35,259 nucleotides of DNA from NCBI GenBank assembly GCA_001604585.1, contig LVBW01000035.1:1-35259 (forward strand). Reading direction: 5' to 3'. This DNA comes from Puniceicoccales bacterium Verruco_02. Its GTDB lineage: Bacteria; Verrucomicrobiota; Verrucomicrobiia; Opitutales; Oceanipulchritudinaceae. Of this stretch, positions 28,035 through 35,259 are shown one piece after another (within the stretch, counting starts at the first letter, position 1; each line of letters opens with the position of its first letter). A model generated the notes under the pieces. That model worked only from the letters and a program-made list of their open reading frames with translations, did not search any database and was not told the DNA's origin. The translations under genes and the position numbers were made by a program.

Positions 28035-29336
28035 ATGTGTTGTCGGCGCCCGCTTGGGCAGGCATTGATTTTCCCTTACACATTGAGCTTGGAGAAGGAT
28101 ACAGGCAGGGCGGCGCAGGATGCCGAAGAGGGGTTCGACCCGTACGAGGAGGATTCCCCGCCTTCGCTTGTGTACATACTCCGGCGTGCGGCGCGGCGTT
28201 TTGTGGCCTTTGCCGCCGATGTCATCTACGACAAGGCGCAGGGCCGGGGGGCAAGGCTCTTCGGGGCCTTCCTGCTTGTGCTTTCCTACCCCTACGCGGG
28301 CATTGCGCGGGCCAAGCTGTGGCTGTACCGCAATCGCCTGTTCCGCGATGCCCACCTTGGCTGCATGGTCATAGTGGTGGGCAACCTCACGATGGGGGGC
28401 ACGGGCAAGACGCCCGTAGTAGAGCGCCTCGCAAGGGTGCTTCAGGCGCGGGGACGCAAGGTAGGCATACTTTCCCGCGGCTACAAGAGCCGCAAGGAGC
28501 CTCTGCTTCACAAGGCATGGCGCGAACTCACGCACAAGGATGCGGCCCCGCCAAAGGTGGTGAGCGACGGCAAAAGCGTGCTACTTGGTTCCCTTGAGGC
28601 CGGTGACGAGCCTTACATGCTGGCAAAGAACCTGCCGGGTGTGTGCGTAGTCGTGGACAAGGACCGCGTGAAGGCGGGCCATTACGCGGTGAAGCACTTT
28701 GGCGTAGATACGCTCATTCTCGACGATGGCTTTCAGTACTACAGGCTCAAGGACCACCTTCAGGTCCTGCTCATAGACAAGAACAACCCCTTTGGCAACG
28801 GGCGGCTTATCCCGCGCGGCATTCTGCGCGAGCCTGTGGAGCATCTGCGCCGCGCCAGCTACATATTCCTCACCAAGAGCGACGGCGTGCCCGATCCGGC
28901 ACTTGAGGCCCGCATAAACGCCATCCGCCCCGGCACAGAGCTTATCGAATGCACCCACAGGCCGCAGTACTTGTGCGAGTTGTCCGGCGGGGAGCGTCTG
29001 ACCTTGTCATTTCTTAAGGGGCGAAGGGTGGCCTGCCTGTCCGCAATTGCCGTGCCGGAGGGTTTTGAAAAGTTCGTGGCCGAGCAGGGTGCCTTCATCG
29101 TCTGCCGAAGCCGCTTCTTGGACCATCACCGCTTCGATGCCGACGATCTGGCCGAGGTGTTCGACGACGCGCTGGAGGCTCATGCGGAGTTCATGGTGAC
29201 GACGGAAAAGGACGCCGTGCGCATGAATCCGGCCATGCGTTGCCCGATGCCCATCTATTACCTGCGCGTGGAGATAGAAATTCTGAGCGGAGCGGCTGAC
29301 TTTGATGAAGCCGTGTCGCGCATCTGCCGGGAGTAG
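28035..29336 (+). CDS. lpxK: Tetraacyldisaccharide 4'-kinase (lipid A synthesis)
   Basis: LpxK phosphorylates the 4' position of the lipid A disaccharide at the inner membrane. The recognisable protein has a membrane-associated N-terminus (ARLFGAFLLVLSYPYAGIAR, then KLWLYRNRLF), the P-loop VVGNLTMGGTGKTPVVERLA (near residues 115-130), ILSRGYKSR, the DDGFQYYRLKDHLQVLLIDK block, GNGRLIPRGILREPVEHL, and the late motif HHRFDADDLAEVF and TTEKDAVRM. It is longer than the 328-residue E. coli enzyme: an acidic N-terminal extension (DAEEGFDPYEEDSPPS) precedes the family start. The start is uncertain. ATG 28035 is used; ATG 28005 and TTG 28083 are in-frame alternatives and no Shine-Dalgarno decides between them. 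Confidence 0.88.
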   Translation: MCCRRPLGQALIFPYTLSLEKDTGRAAQDAEEGFDPYEEDSPPSLVYILRRAARRFVAFAADVIYDKAQGRGARLFGAFLLVLSYPYAGIARAKLWLYRNRLFRDAHLGCMVIVVGNLTMGGTGKTPVVERLARVLQARGRKVGILSRGYKSRKEPLLHKAWRELTHKDAAPPKVVSDGKSVLLGSLEAGDEPYMLAKNLPGVCVVVDKDRVKAGHYAVKHFGVDTLILDDGFQYYRLKDHLQVLLIDKNNPFGNGRLIPRGILREPVEHLRRASYIFLTKSDGVPDPALEARINAIRPGTELIECTHRPQYLCELSGGERLTLSFLKGRRVACLSAIAVPEGFEKFVAEQGAFIVCRSRFLDHHRFDADDLAEVFDDALEAHAEFMVTTEKDAVRMNPAMRCPMPIYYLRVEIEILSGAADFDEAVSRICRE

Positions 29337-29351
29337 GCGGTGGGCGCCGTG

Positions 29352-29825
29352 TCAGGATGACATCTGTGCGGGAAACTGTTTGCCGCTCATTTCCTCAATA
29401 TCCATGCATATGACGCACACCCGCGCCAGCATCGCTTCGGGAAAGGGCGTCCGCTGCTCCCAGCCGTACTTGCGGGCGATAAGGGTCAGCGCCGCATGCC
29501 TTTCTTCAGCATCTTCAAGAAACCTTGCCATGCCTCTAGCAATGGCGCTGCGGTAGTGCATCCCCCAGGAGCAGGGCGGTCCCTTGCGGACCAGTTCCAC
29601 ATCGTGCTCTGCCTGAACGCAGAGGAGCGGGTTAGCCCGCAGGGCGGCAATCTTGAGGCCCTCTCTTGCGCTATGCAGGAATATGTTGCGCCCGTCGTAG
29701 GCAAAGTTCATGGGCAGCACATACGGGGTGCCCTTCTCAATCATCGCCACATGGCAGTACTGTGCCCCCTCCCACACCGCGTCGATTAGCTTTCGTTCGG
29801 CTATCTCCCTGTCGTTGCGCATCAT
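29352..29825 (-). CDS. NimA-like FMN-binding flavoprotein
   Basis: The 157-residue protein belongs to the pyridoxamine 5'-phosphate oxidase-like split-barrel family, close to the NimA/nitroimidazole-resistance branch. It reads ERKLIDAVWEGAQYCHVAMI, then KGTPYVLPMNFAYDGRNIFL, then HSAREGLKIAALRANPLLCV. The region SWGMHYRSAIARGMARFLED follows, and ARVCVICMDIEEMSGKQFP ends it. These match the flavin and substrate-site pattern of this family. It may reduce or bind small flavin-linked compounds; no partner is visible. Start ATG 29825 is chosen; an upstream extension in the same frame is low-quality. Convergent with lpxK, 15 bases away. Confidence 0.85.
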   Translation of the reverse strand: MMRNDREIAERKLIDAVWEGAQYCHVAMIEKGTPYVLPMNFAYDGRNIFLHSAREGLKIAALRANPLLCVQAEHDVELVRKGPPCSWGMHYRSAIARGMARFLEDAEERHAALTLIARKYGWEQRTPFPEAMLARVCVICMDIEEMSGKQFPAQMSS

Positions 29826-29895
29826 GTCGGGCAATATCGCCGGGCCTTGACGCCGGGCCAAGTAAATAATACGGCCAAGCGCGCGGGGCACCTTG

Positions 29896-30216
29896 CTAGC
29901 ACTTTTCGCCGCAGCTCTTGCCTGCAAACTCCGCAGCCACTGCCTCTATGCGGTGGGCCAGCAGCACGTCTCGCTGGGTCAGCTTCATGTCGGCATCGAT
30001 GCTCGTCAGGGCCAGTGCCACGTGGTTATCCACGCAGTAGATCTCCGGATGGTGGTTCATGGCCTCGGCCTCGAAACCCATGCGGGTTATGAAGGCCAGT
30101 GCCGTGGGGAAGGAGCCGAACTCGAACTCCCGGTTCAGGCGCTCGTCCTCGTATGTCCATTCAGGCAGTTCCTTCAGGGCGAGGTCGATTTCGGAGGGTT
30201 GCAATGGTGTGCTCAT
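29896..30216 (-). CDS. phhB: Pterin-4a-carbinolamine dehydratase
   Basis: The enzyme dehydrates 4a-hydroxytetrahydrobiopterin, recycling the cofactor; homologues also act in molybdopterin-like pathways. The 106-residue protein starts MSTPLQPSEIDLALKELPEW and shows the family signature EAMNHHPEIYCVDNHVALAL, with the adjacent His pair, then ALTSIDADMKLTQRDVLLAHRIE. The usual THD of the family is replaced by SIDAD here. It is a stand-alone PCD; no phenylalanine hydroxylase is nearby. ATG 30216 is used rather than the earlier in-frame start at 30252. The C-terminus is Cys rich (KSCGEKC). Confidence 0.9.
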   Translation of the reverse strand: MSTPLQPSEIDLALKELPEWTYEDERLNREFEFGSFPTALAFITRMGFEAEAMNHHPEIYCVDNHVALALTSIDADMKLTQRDVLLAHRIEAVAAEFAGKSCGEKC

Positions 30217-30380
30217 ATTTTCACCAATAGCGAGGCGATTGCCTTCTGTCAAATATATGTGGGCCGATTATGAACAGGGAATGGCATTTGCGGCGCGTCA
30301 GGCAGTAATGCTCCGCCGCTTTTCGTTTGCCCATTGCGCTGAAATGACAAAGGTAGAGCGTTTCATCCCGTTTTGCCCGA

Positions 30381-31151
30381 TTGAAGCCCCTTTCCTCAGA
30401 ACCTGCGTCCGCTCCCGCCCATGTAGCCATAATCATGGACGGCAACGGGCGTTGGGCAAGACTCAGGGGCCTGCCGCGAATTGCCGGGCACAGGGAGGGC
30501 GTCAACAGGGTGCGCGACATAGTACGCGCCGCCGGAGAGCTGGGCATAAAATGCCTCACCCTATACGCATTTTCCTGTGAGAACTGGAAGCGCCCCAAGG
30601 AAGAGGTGGACGAGCTGATGAAGCTCCTAGAACGCTTTCTGCGCACTCAGGCGAAGGAAATCCGCAAACAGGGCCTGCGCCTGCGCACGATTGGCGACAT
30701 AGCGGCCCTGCCCGAGAAGGTGCGCAGCCTGCTGGAGAAGACCATTGCCGAAAGCGCTGGCAACGAAAAGGGCACCCTTGTTCTGGCGCTCAACTATGGC
30801 TCGCGCCAGGAGGTAATAGCCGCCGTGCGCGCATACGCGCTGGCTGTCCGCGAAGGGCGCGAAGACCTTGACGCTCTCGACTGGGACCGCTTCAGCCGCC
30901 ACCTCTACACCGGGGATCTGCCGGACCCGGACCTCATTATCCGCACCTCGGGCGAGCTGCGCGTAAGCAATTTTCTCCTACTTCAGGGGGCGTATGCCGA
31001 GTACTGCTTTGTGCAGAAGAGCTGGCCCGACTTCGGCCCGGCAGACCTGCGCGAGGCCATCGAGGCATACAATGCGCGAGAAAGGCGCTTCGGGATGACT
31101 GGCGAACAAATTTGCAACGGAACAGGGCAGAATACGCGATTAATCTCATGA
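30381..31151 (+). CDS. uppS: Undecaprenyl diphosphate synthase
   Basis: UppS extends farnesyl diphosphate with eight isopentenyl units to make the carrier lipid for cell wall and O-antigen precursors. The 256-residue protein contains HVAIIMDGNGRWARLRGLPR (the diphosphate-binding Asp and the NGRWA loop), HREGVNRVRDIV, TLYAFSCENWKRPKEEVDEL and DLIIRTSGELRVSNFLLLQG, with AEYCFVQKSWPDF. The start is TTG 30381; no in-frame ATG lies before the conserved region, and TAG at 30354 blocks further extension. The stop overlaps the cdsA start by four bases, which couples the two. Confidence 0.95.
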   Translation: MKPLSSEPASAPAHVAIIMDGNGRWARLRGLPRIAGHREGVNRVRDIVRAAGELGIKCLTLYAFSCENWKRPKEEVDELMKLLERFLRTQAKEIRKQGLRLRTIGDIAALPEKVRSLLEKTIAESAGNEKGTLVLALNYGSRQEVIAAVRAYALAVREGREDLDALDWDRFSRHLYTGDLPDPDLIIRTSGELRVSNFLLLQGAYAEYCFVQKSWPDFGPADLREAIEAYNARERRFGMTGEQICNGTGQNTRLIS

Positions 31152-31975
31152 AAGGCCGCATAGCCAGCACCTTCGCCCTCTGGGCAATACTGGTCGCTAC
31201 GACCATCCTGTTCCGCGCACCGGGGGCGGTGTGGCTGGCGGCGCTGGCCGCCCTACTTACCCAGTACGAACTGTACCGGATGCTCTCGCTCATGGGGCAG
31301 AGGCCGATGAGCAACACGGGCATGGCGGCGGGTCTTTTCATATCGCTATCGCCGCTGTTTGCTGGCAACGGCCTTGTGTCGGGCACGAACCTGATTGCGC
31401 CTTCGGTCGTGTTTTTCAGCATCCTCGCCCTTCTGCGCCGCCCGCGCGGGAACCCGGTGAACGCCCTCGGCTCCACGATGCTGGGCCTGATACTTGCCCC
31501 ATGCACGATGGTGTTCATAAGCATGTTGATATACCGCTTCGGCGCTGAGGGGCCGGGCCTTATGCTTGCCCTCTGGCTTGTCATGGCGACAAAGTTCACC
31601 GACATGGGCGCGCTACTTACCGGACTTGCAATCGGGCGGCACAAGATGGCCCCCGTCCTTAGCCCCAAGAAGACCTGGGAAGGCGCCGTGGGCGGGGTTC
31701 TCGTCTCGATGGGCAGCAGTGCAGCCTTTGCGCACTTCATGCCACTTGGCAGTCTTCCGGCGGGCTTTTGCCCAGCCGTGGCGGCCGCAATGGCCCTGCC
31801 TCTTGCAATAGCCTCGATATTTGCGGACCTTCTGGAGAGCGCCTTCAAACGTGAAAGTGGCGTAAAGGACTCTGGCAATCTTCTGCCCGGTATCGGCGGC
31901 ATATTCGATCTTACCGACAGCTTCATGCTCTCGGCTCCGCTTGCCTACTACATGGCGCTGTTCATACTCGCGTAA
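31148..31975 (+). CDS. cdsA: Phosphatidate cytidylyltransferase
   Basis: CdsA activates phosphatidic acid with CTP to CDP-diacylglycerol, the precursor of all phospholipids. The 275-residue membrane protein has about eight membrane segments and the C-terminal signature SAFKRESGVKDSGNLLPGIG followed by GIFDLTDSF. The signature differs from the common form: PGIGG instead of PGHGG, and DLTDS instead of DRxDS. I believe such variants occur in PVC bacteria, but that is from memory. ATG 31148 overlaps uppS and gives the family N-terminus (MKGRIASTFALWAIL). The charged residues KKTWEG lie in the conserved middle loop. Confidence 0.92.
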   Translation: MKGRIASTFALWAILVATTILFRAPGAVWLAALAALLTQYELYRMLSLMGQRPMSNTGMAAGLFISLSPLFAGNGLVSGTNLIAPSVVFFSILALLRRPRGNPVNALGSTMLGLILAPCTMVFISMLIYRFGAEGPGLMLALWLVMATKFTDMGALLTGLAIGRHKMAPVLSPKKTWEGAVGGVLVSMGSSAAFAHFMPLGSLPAGFCPAVAAAMALPLAIASIFADLLESAFKRESGVKDSGNLLPGIGGIFDLTDSFMLSAPLAYYMALFILA

Positions 31976-31994
31976 AATGGGAAGGGATGCAGCA

Positions 31995-33101
31995 ATGGAG
32001 GGCACAGTGCGCAAGGTGGTCCTGATAGGGGCGACCGGTTCCATAGGCGGCAATGCCTTGCGCGTCATTGCCGCGCACCCGGAGCGGCTTCGCCTTGTGG
32101 GCGCGGCCAACCGCAGCCGCTCTTCGGAGCTGGAGGAAATAGGCCGCCGCTTCGGCGTCAAGAAACTCTGCTGCGTGGAGCGCGACGGCGAGGCCGCGCT
32201 TTCCGAACTGGCCACTATGGAGGATGCCGACATAGTACTGATGGCAGCCGGGGGCACGGTCTGCCTTCGCCCGACTTTGGCGGCCATTGCAGCAGGCAAG
32301 GCAATCGCCCTTGCCAGCAAGGAGGTGCTCGTCATGGCCGGGGCCTTCGTCATGGAGGCCGCGCGCAGGGCAGGGGTGCGCATCCTGCCCGTGGACAGCG
32401 AGCACAACGCCATTTTCCAGTGTCTGGACGGCAGAACGGGGGGGGTAAAAAGGCTTATACTCACAGCGTCCGGCGGCCCATTTCGCGACTCTTGCCTCGA
32501 AACTATGCGCTGCGCCACTCCCGAGCAGGCCCTGAGGCATCCCAACTGGTCGATGGGGCCGAAGATCACGATAGACTCGGCCACGATGGCGAACAAGGGC
32601 CTTGAGATGATAGAGGCCCGCTGGCTCTTTGACGTGGCTCCGGAGCAGATAGACGTTGTCATACACCCCCAGAGCATCGTCCATTCGATGGTGGAGTTTG
32701 TAGATGGCTCTATGCTCGCGCAGCTTGCCCCGCCCAGCATGACCTTTGCCATACAGCACGCCCTGCTCTACCCGGAGCGGCTCCCCGGAGTGGAGGCCCC
32801 GCTGGATCTAACCCGCGCGATGAGCCTGACATTCTCTCCGCCCGACCCGGAGAAGTTCCGCACTCTGGCACTTGCCCGGCAGGCCATGCAGGCTGGCGGC
32901 AGCGCCCCGGCCATATTCAACGCCGCCAACGAGGTGGCCGTCGAAGCCTTTCTTAAGGCTGAAATACCCTTTCTTGCCATTGCCTCCATCATCGGGCAGA
33001 CTCTGTCAACCCTGCCCATCGTGCAGCCTCGCGACCTCGACGAACTCATCGAGGCGGACGCAGAGGCGCGGCGTGCGGCAAGAGCGGCTGTAACGAAATG
33101 A
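31995..33101 (+). CDS. dxr: 1-deoxy-D-xylulose 5-phosphate reductoisomerase
   Basis: Dxr converts deoxyxylulose phosphate to methylerythritol phosphate with NADPH, the committed step of the MEP isoprenoid pathway, so it feeds UppS in the same operon. The 368-residue protein has the NADPH loop GATGSIGGNALRVI, ALASKEVLVMAG, PVDSEHNAIFQCL (metal and substrate ligands), LTASGGPF, WSMGPKITIDSATMANKGLE (substrate site with SATMANK), and HPQSIVHSMVEF. I chose ATG 31995 because GAAGGGA lies seven bases upstream; an in-frame ATG at 31977 is weaker. It starts 19 bases after cdsA and its stop overlaps rseP by four bases. Confidence 0.96.
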   Translation: MEGTVRKVVLIGATGSIGGNALRVIAAHPERLRLVGAANRSRSSELEEIGRRFGVKKLCCVERDGEAALSELATMEDADIVLMAAGGTVCLRPTLAAIAAGKAIALASKEVLVMAGAFVMEAARRAGVRILPVDSEHNAIFQCLDGRTGGVKRLILTASGGPFRDSCLETMRCATPEQALRHPNWSMGPKITIDSATMANKGLEMIEARWLFDVAPEQIDVVIHPQSIVHSMVEFVDGSMLAQLAPPSMTFAIQHALLYPERLPGVEAPLDLTRAMSLTFSPPDPEKFRTLALARQAMQAGGSAPAIFNAANEVAVEAFLKAEIPFLAIASIIGQTLSTLPIVQPRDLDELIEADAEARRAARAAVTK

Positions 33102-34627
33102 ATCTAGGCAATATACAGGAATTTTTGGGCGGCCCCTGGGCTTTGATCCTATCACTTTTCTTTCTCTGTGCGTCGATAATCATCCACGAGTGGGGCCACT
33201 TCGTGGCCGCCCGCTGGCGGGGTCTTGTCGTTGAGCGTTTCTCAATCGGCTTCGGGCCTCGGATATGGGGTTGGAAGAGCCGCTCTGGTGTGGATTTCCG
33301 CATTTCGGCCATTCCCTTCGGTGGTTACGTGGCCCTGCCTCAGCTCGCCGGGGCAAAGGCTTTGGAAGGAGATAGCAGTTGTGACGGTGCCTCTCTCCCT
33401 CCCATCAGTCCGACAGACAAGATTATCGTCTCCATCGCCGGGCCGCTTTTCAACGTACTCTTCGCCCTGCTTCTGGGCCTTGTGATCTGGGTCGCGGGCA
33501 AGCCCGTGGATGCCTCGATGACTACGACCACGGTCGGTTATGCGGCTAGGGAGATCAAGGACATAGAGGGCAACTGGGTGCCCGGCCCCGCGCGTTCGGC
33601 AGGAATACTGCCCGGAGACCGAATCGTGGCTATCGACGGTGCTCCCGTTGCCCAGTGGACTGACATAGTGCAGGCCGTGGCGACAAGCAGCGGTTACGAC
33701 GCCGCTGGCAGTCGTAGCGTGGATATAGAGCTATTTCGCAGCGTGGAGCTGGAGCGCGAAGGCGAGCGCATTGTCCTGTCTGTAAAGCCCATCCTTTCGA
33801 GCGGCACAAAGCTGCGCGAAATCGGCATCCTGCCCCAGCGTCCGGCTGTGGTGGGCGGGGTTTTCCCCAATTCTCCGGCTGAAAAGGCTGGCCTTGGCGC
33901 AGGGGATCGCATCGTGTCGGTCAACGGCGAAGCCATCGACCACATTCTGGCCGCAAGCCGCATCATTGGCCAGTCCCAGCCCGTGGAGCACATTTTGGGC
34001 GTGCAGAGGGGCGACACTTACATGGAACTGCGCATCCTGCCCGAGCTTATAAAGGACAGGGCGGGGAACATGCGGCCCATGATAGGCGTAAGCTGGGCCG
34101 AAGAGGACAAGGTGCTCATACACGAGAATCCGCTAAAGCAGCTTTCCAGCGTCGTTTACATGACCTTCGACGTGCTCAAGGCCCTCTTGAACCCGAAGAG
34201 CGATGTGCGCGTAAGCGACATGAGCGGCCCAGTGGGCATCGTGCACGCCATGCTCATGTCTGCCAGAGAGGGAATGATGCTGCTGCTCTTTCTTGTGTTT
34301 TTCATAAATATCAACCTTGCCATTGTAAACCTGTTGCCTGTCCCGGTTCTCGATGGCGGGCATATCTGCTTTGCCATACTTGAAAAGTTGCGCGGAAAGC
34401 CCTTGCCGGAGCGCCTTGTAACGAGCAGTCAGGCCGTGTTCGTGGTCTTTTTCCTCAGCATGATGGCCTACATAACCCTGCACGATATATTGAGGGAGTT
34501 CGATATGGCCCGCACGCGCAAGGAGATACGACAGGTCGAAAAGCAGCCGGACCCCGTGTTTGGCCAGCAGGAGGCGGAGAAGTCCGCAGAGTCCGGCGAG
34601 GCTCCAGCAGCCGCCAAGACCGAGTAG
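33098..34627 (+). CDS. rseP: Site-2 intramembrane zinc protease
   Basis: RseP cleaves membrane-bound anti-sigma factors and signal peptide remnants inside the inner membrane. The 509-residue protein has the zinc motif HEWGH (30-34) in its first membrane segment and SIAGPLFNVLFALLLGLVIW in the second. Two PDZ-type domains face the periplasm (ARSAGILPGDRIVAIDGAPV and SPAEKAGLGAGDRIVSVNGE). The third zinc ligand is in NLLPVPVLDGGH, and the last membrane segment is AVFVVFFLSMMAYITL. The C-terminus is acidic and polar (EKSAESGEAPAAAKTE). It is longer than the 450-residue E. coli enzyme. It is the fourth gene of the uppS-cdsA-dxr-rseP run. Confidence 0.96.
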   Translation: MNLGNIQEFLGGPWALILSLFFLCASIIIHEWGHFVAARWRGLVVERFSIGFGPRIWGWKSRSGVDFRISAIPFGGYVALPQLAGAKALEGDSSCDGASLPPISPTDKIIVSIAGPLFNVLFALLLGLVIWVAGKPVDASMTTTTVGYAAREIKDIEGNWVPGPARSAGILPGDRIVAIDGAPVAQWTDIVQAVATSSGYDAAGSRSVDIELFRSVELEREGERIVLSVKPILSSGTKLREIGILPQRPAVVGGVFPNSPAEKAGLGAGDRIVSVNGEAIDHILAASRIIGQSQPVEHILGVQRGDTYMELRILPELIKDRAGNMRPMIGVSWAEEDKVLIHENPLKQLSSVVYMTFDVLKALLNPKSDVRVSDMSGPVGIVHAMLMSAREGMMLLLFLVFFININLAIVNLLPVPVLDGGHICFAILEKLRGKPLPERLVTSSQAVFVVFFLSMMAYITLHDILREFDMARTRKEIRQVEKQPDPVFGQQEAEKSAESGEAPAAAKTE

Positions 34628-34995
34628 GGAGCCACGAAGCACCGGCACAAATGGGGGCACTTTCCGTTTTTTCGGAATATGTGGCCCGTGCCCTGCTTCT
34701 TTATCGGTGAAAAGAGGCGCTGAGAGCTGCCCGCCGGGATGAAACCCGGTCCACATTGTAAGGCAGGGCGAAGGTCGGGCTTGACAAAGGGGATGAAACA
34801 GTGCAGTCTTCGGACAGACTAAGGTTCTTTTACAGTTCAACGAGCAGCCCGCTTCCTCGGGCATCTGAGCGGCACAGAAAGGCGTTAAAGAGCGTCTGAA
34901 TGCCGGTAGAGTGAGATTTTGCGGTTCAGTGGCGACCGCTCCAGTTTTTCTTCGGACCCTGTCCGGAGGATTAACAACACAACGGAGATCAAACC
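34628..34995 (+). promoter_or_regulatory. Hairpin-rich leader between rseP and the 50-codon gene
   Basis: This 368-base gap has no gene but contains five short hairpins in a row: CCGGG/CCCGG (34734-34749), AGTCT/AGACT (34805-34820), GCCCG/CGGGC (34847-34862), GCGGT/ACCGC (34921-34939) and TTCGGAC/GTCCGGA (34951-34967). Two GGGATGAAAC boxes occur (34736-34745 and 34788-34797). A TTGACA hexamer at 34781-34786 has only a weak -10 partner. The last hairpin overlaps a GGAGGA. I recognise no known RNA family. It may be a structured leader, a small RNA or both. Confidence 0.4.
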
Positions 34996-35148
34996 ATGAT
35001 CCACACCAGAACGAATACTCAGGTACTGAGGAATCACAAGGCCCGCCCGGCCCGGAAGATTCCGGGCCTCCGTGAGCGTCTTTCGGATAGCCGTATGGTT
35101 ACTTCGATGACGCGCACTGACTTCATGGGTCTTGGTGGTCTGCGCTAA
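34996..35148 (+). CDS. 50-residue basic protein, unknown
   Basis: The frame starts at ATG 34996 with GGAG (34984-34987) eight bases upstream, codes for 50 residues and stops at TAA 35146-35148. An intrinsic terminator follows 24 bases later, so promoter region, ribosome site, frame and terminator form a complete small gene. The protein begins MIHTRTNTQVLRNHKARPAR and ends TSMTRTDFMGLGGLR. It is Arg and Lys rich, with no cysteine, signal peptide or membrane segment. I do not recognise it; it does not match ribosomal proteins bL34 or bL36. It could be a nucleic-acid or ribosome binding small protein. Confidence 0.55.
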   Translation: MIHTRTNTQVLRNHKARPARKIPGLRERLSDSRMVTSMTRTDFMGLGGLR

Positions 35149-35172
35149 ATAACACAAATCAGAAATCAACTG

Positions 35173-35202
35173 GGCGGGAGAAGCAATTCTCCCGCCTTTT
35201 TT
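35173..35202 (+). terminator. Intrinsic terminator after the 50-codon gene
   Basis: A perfect 10-bp stem GGCGGGAGAA (35173-35182) pairs with TTCTCCCGCC (35187-35196) across a GCAA tetraloop and runs into six T (35197-35202). It is one of the two clearest terminators in the window. Confidence 0.93.
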
Positions 35203-35259
35203 ATTGCCCCAATCGGCACTTCCGCCGGTCAAGGCAGAGGGTGAGATTAGAGCATTTTC

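Noticed and set aside
34682-34698. Sigma-54 promoter (TGG-N10-GC)
   Set aside because: The GG-N10-GC spacing is present by chance-like match; the flanking consensus is weak and no activator site is seen.

Overview
The window looks like chromosomal DNA of a Gram-negative bacterium. It carries lipid A (lpxK), site-2 protease (rseP), lipoprotein and prepilin peptidase genes, a moderately high-GC core, and short operons on both strands. Several details suggest the PVC superphylum (Verrucomicrobiota, Lentisphaerota or Kiritimatiellota): a CdsA whose signature reads PGIGG instead of PGHGG, scattered housekeeping genes, and the particular neighbours. This placement is inference only. The genes are almost all housekeeping; the accessory material lies mainly in the first 6 kb and in the intergenic gaps.

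Layout. 1-459: 3' end of pyrH. 521-817: small unknown gene. 818-1447: AT-richer spacer, then tRNA-Val(CAC) at 1448-1524. 1682-3088 (minus): a three-gene toxin-antitoxin-chaperone module (MqsR/RelE-like toxin, MqsA-type HTH antitoxin, SecB-like chaperone) with overlapping genes and a perfect 14-bp palindrome just before the toxin start. 3288-5372: uvrB. 5389-5853: lipoprotein. 6163-12515 (minus): a likely operon tilS-ftsH-SirB1-like-aroE-pilD. 12661-14888 (minus): PfkB-type sugar kinase and serS. 14967-17249: recQ. 17290-17604: FmdB-like protein without its cysteines. 17724-21113 (plus): DtxR-family regulator, exported acetolactate decarboxylase, thiC. 21156-26237 (minus): HAD phosphatase, ankyrin-repeat exported protein, topoisomerase III. 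26362-27886 (minus): panD and a class V aminotransferase ending at a clear terminator. 28035-29336: lpxK. 29352-30216 (minus): NimA-like flavoprotein and pterin carbinolamine dehydratase. 30381-34627 (plus): tightly overlapping uppS-cdsA-dxr-rseP. 34628-35205: a hairpin-rich leader, a 50-codon gene with a good ribosome site, and a strong terminator.

How the genes fit together. The uppS-cdsA-dxr-rseP block joins isoprenoid precursor supply (Dxr), the undecaprenyl carrier (UppS), phospholipid precursor (CdsA) and envelope stress proteolysis (RseP); lpxK and ftsH add lipid A synthesis and membrane quality control. uvrB, recQ and topB are DNA repair or topology genes. panD, thiC, aroE and the aminotransferase supply cofactors and amino acids.

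The best candidates for a second look are the toxin-antitoxin-chaperone island, the terminal 50-codon gene with its structured leader, a degenerate coding-like intergenic repeat present three times, and several proteins with shifted or missing metal ligands.
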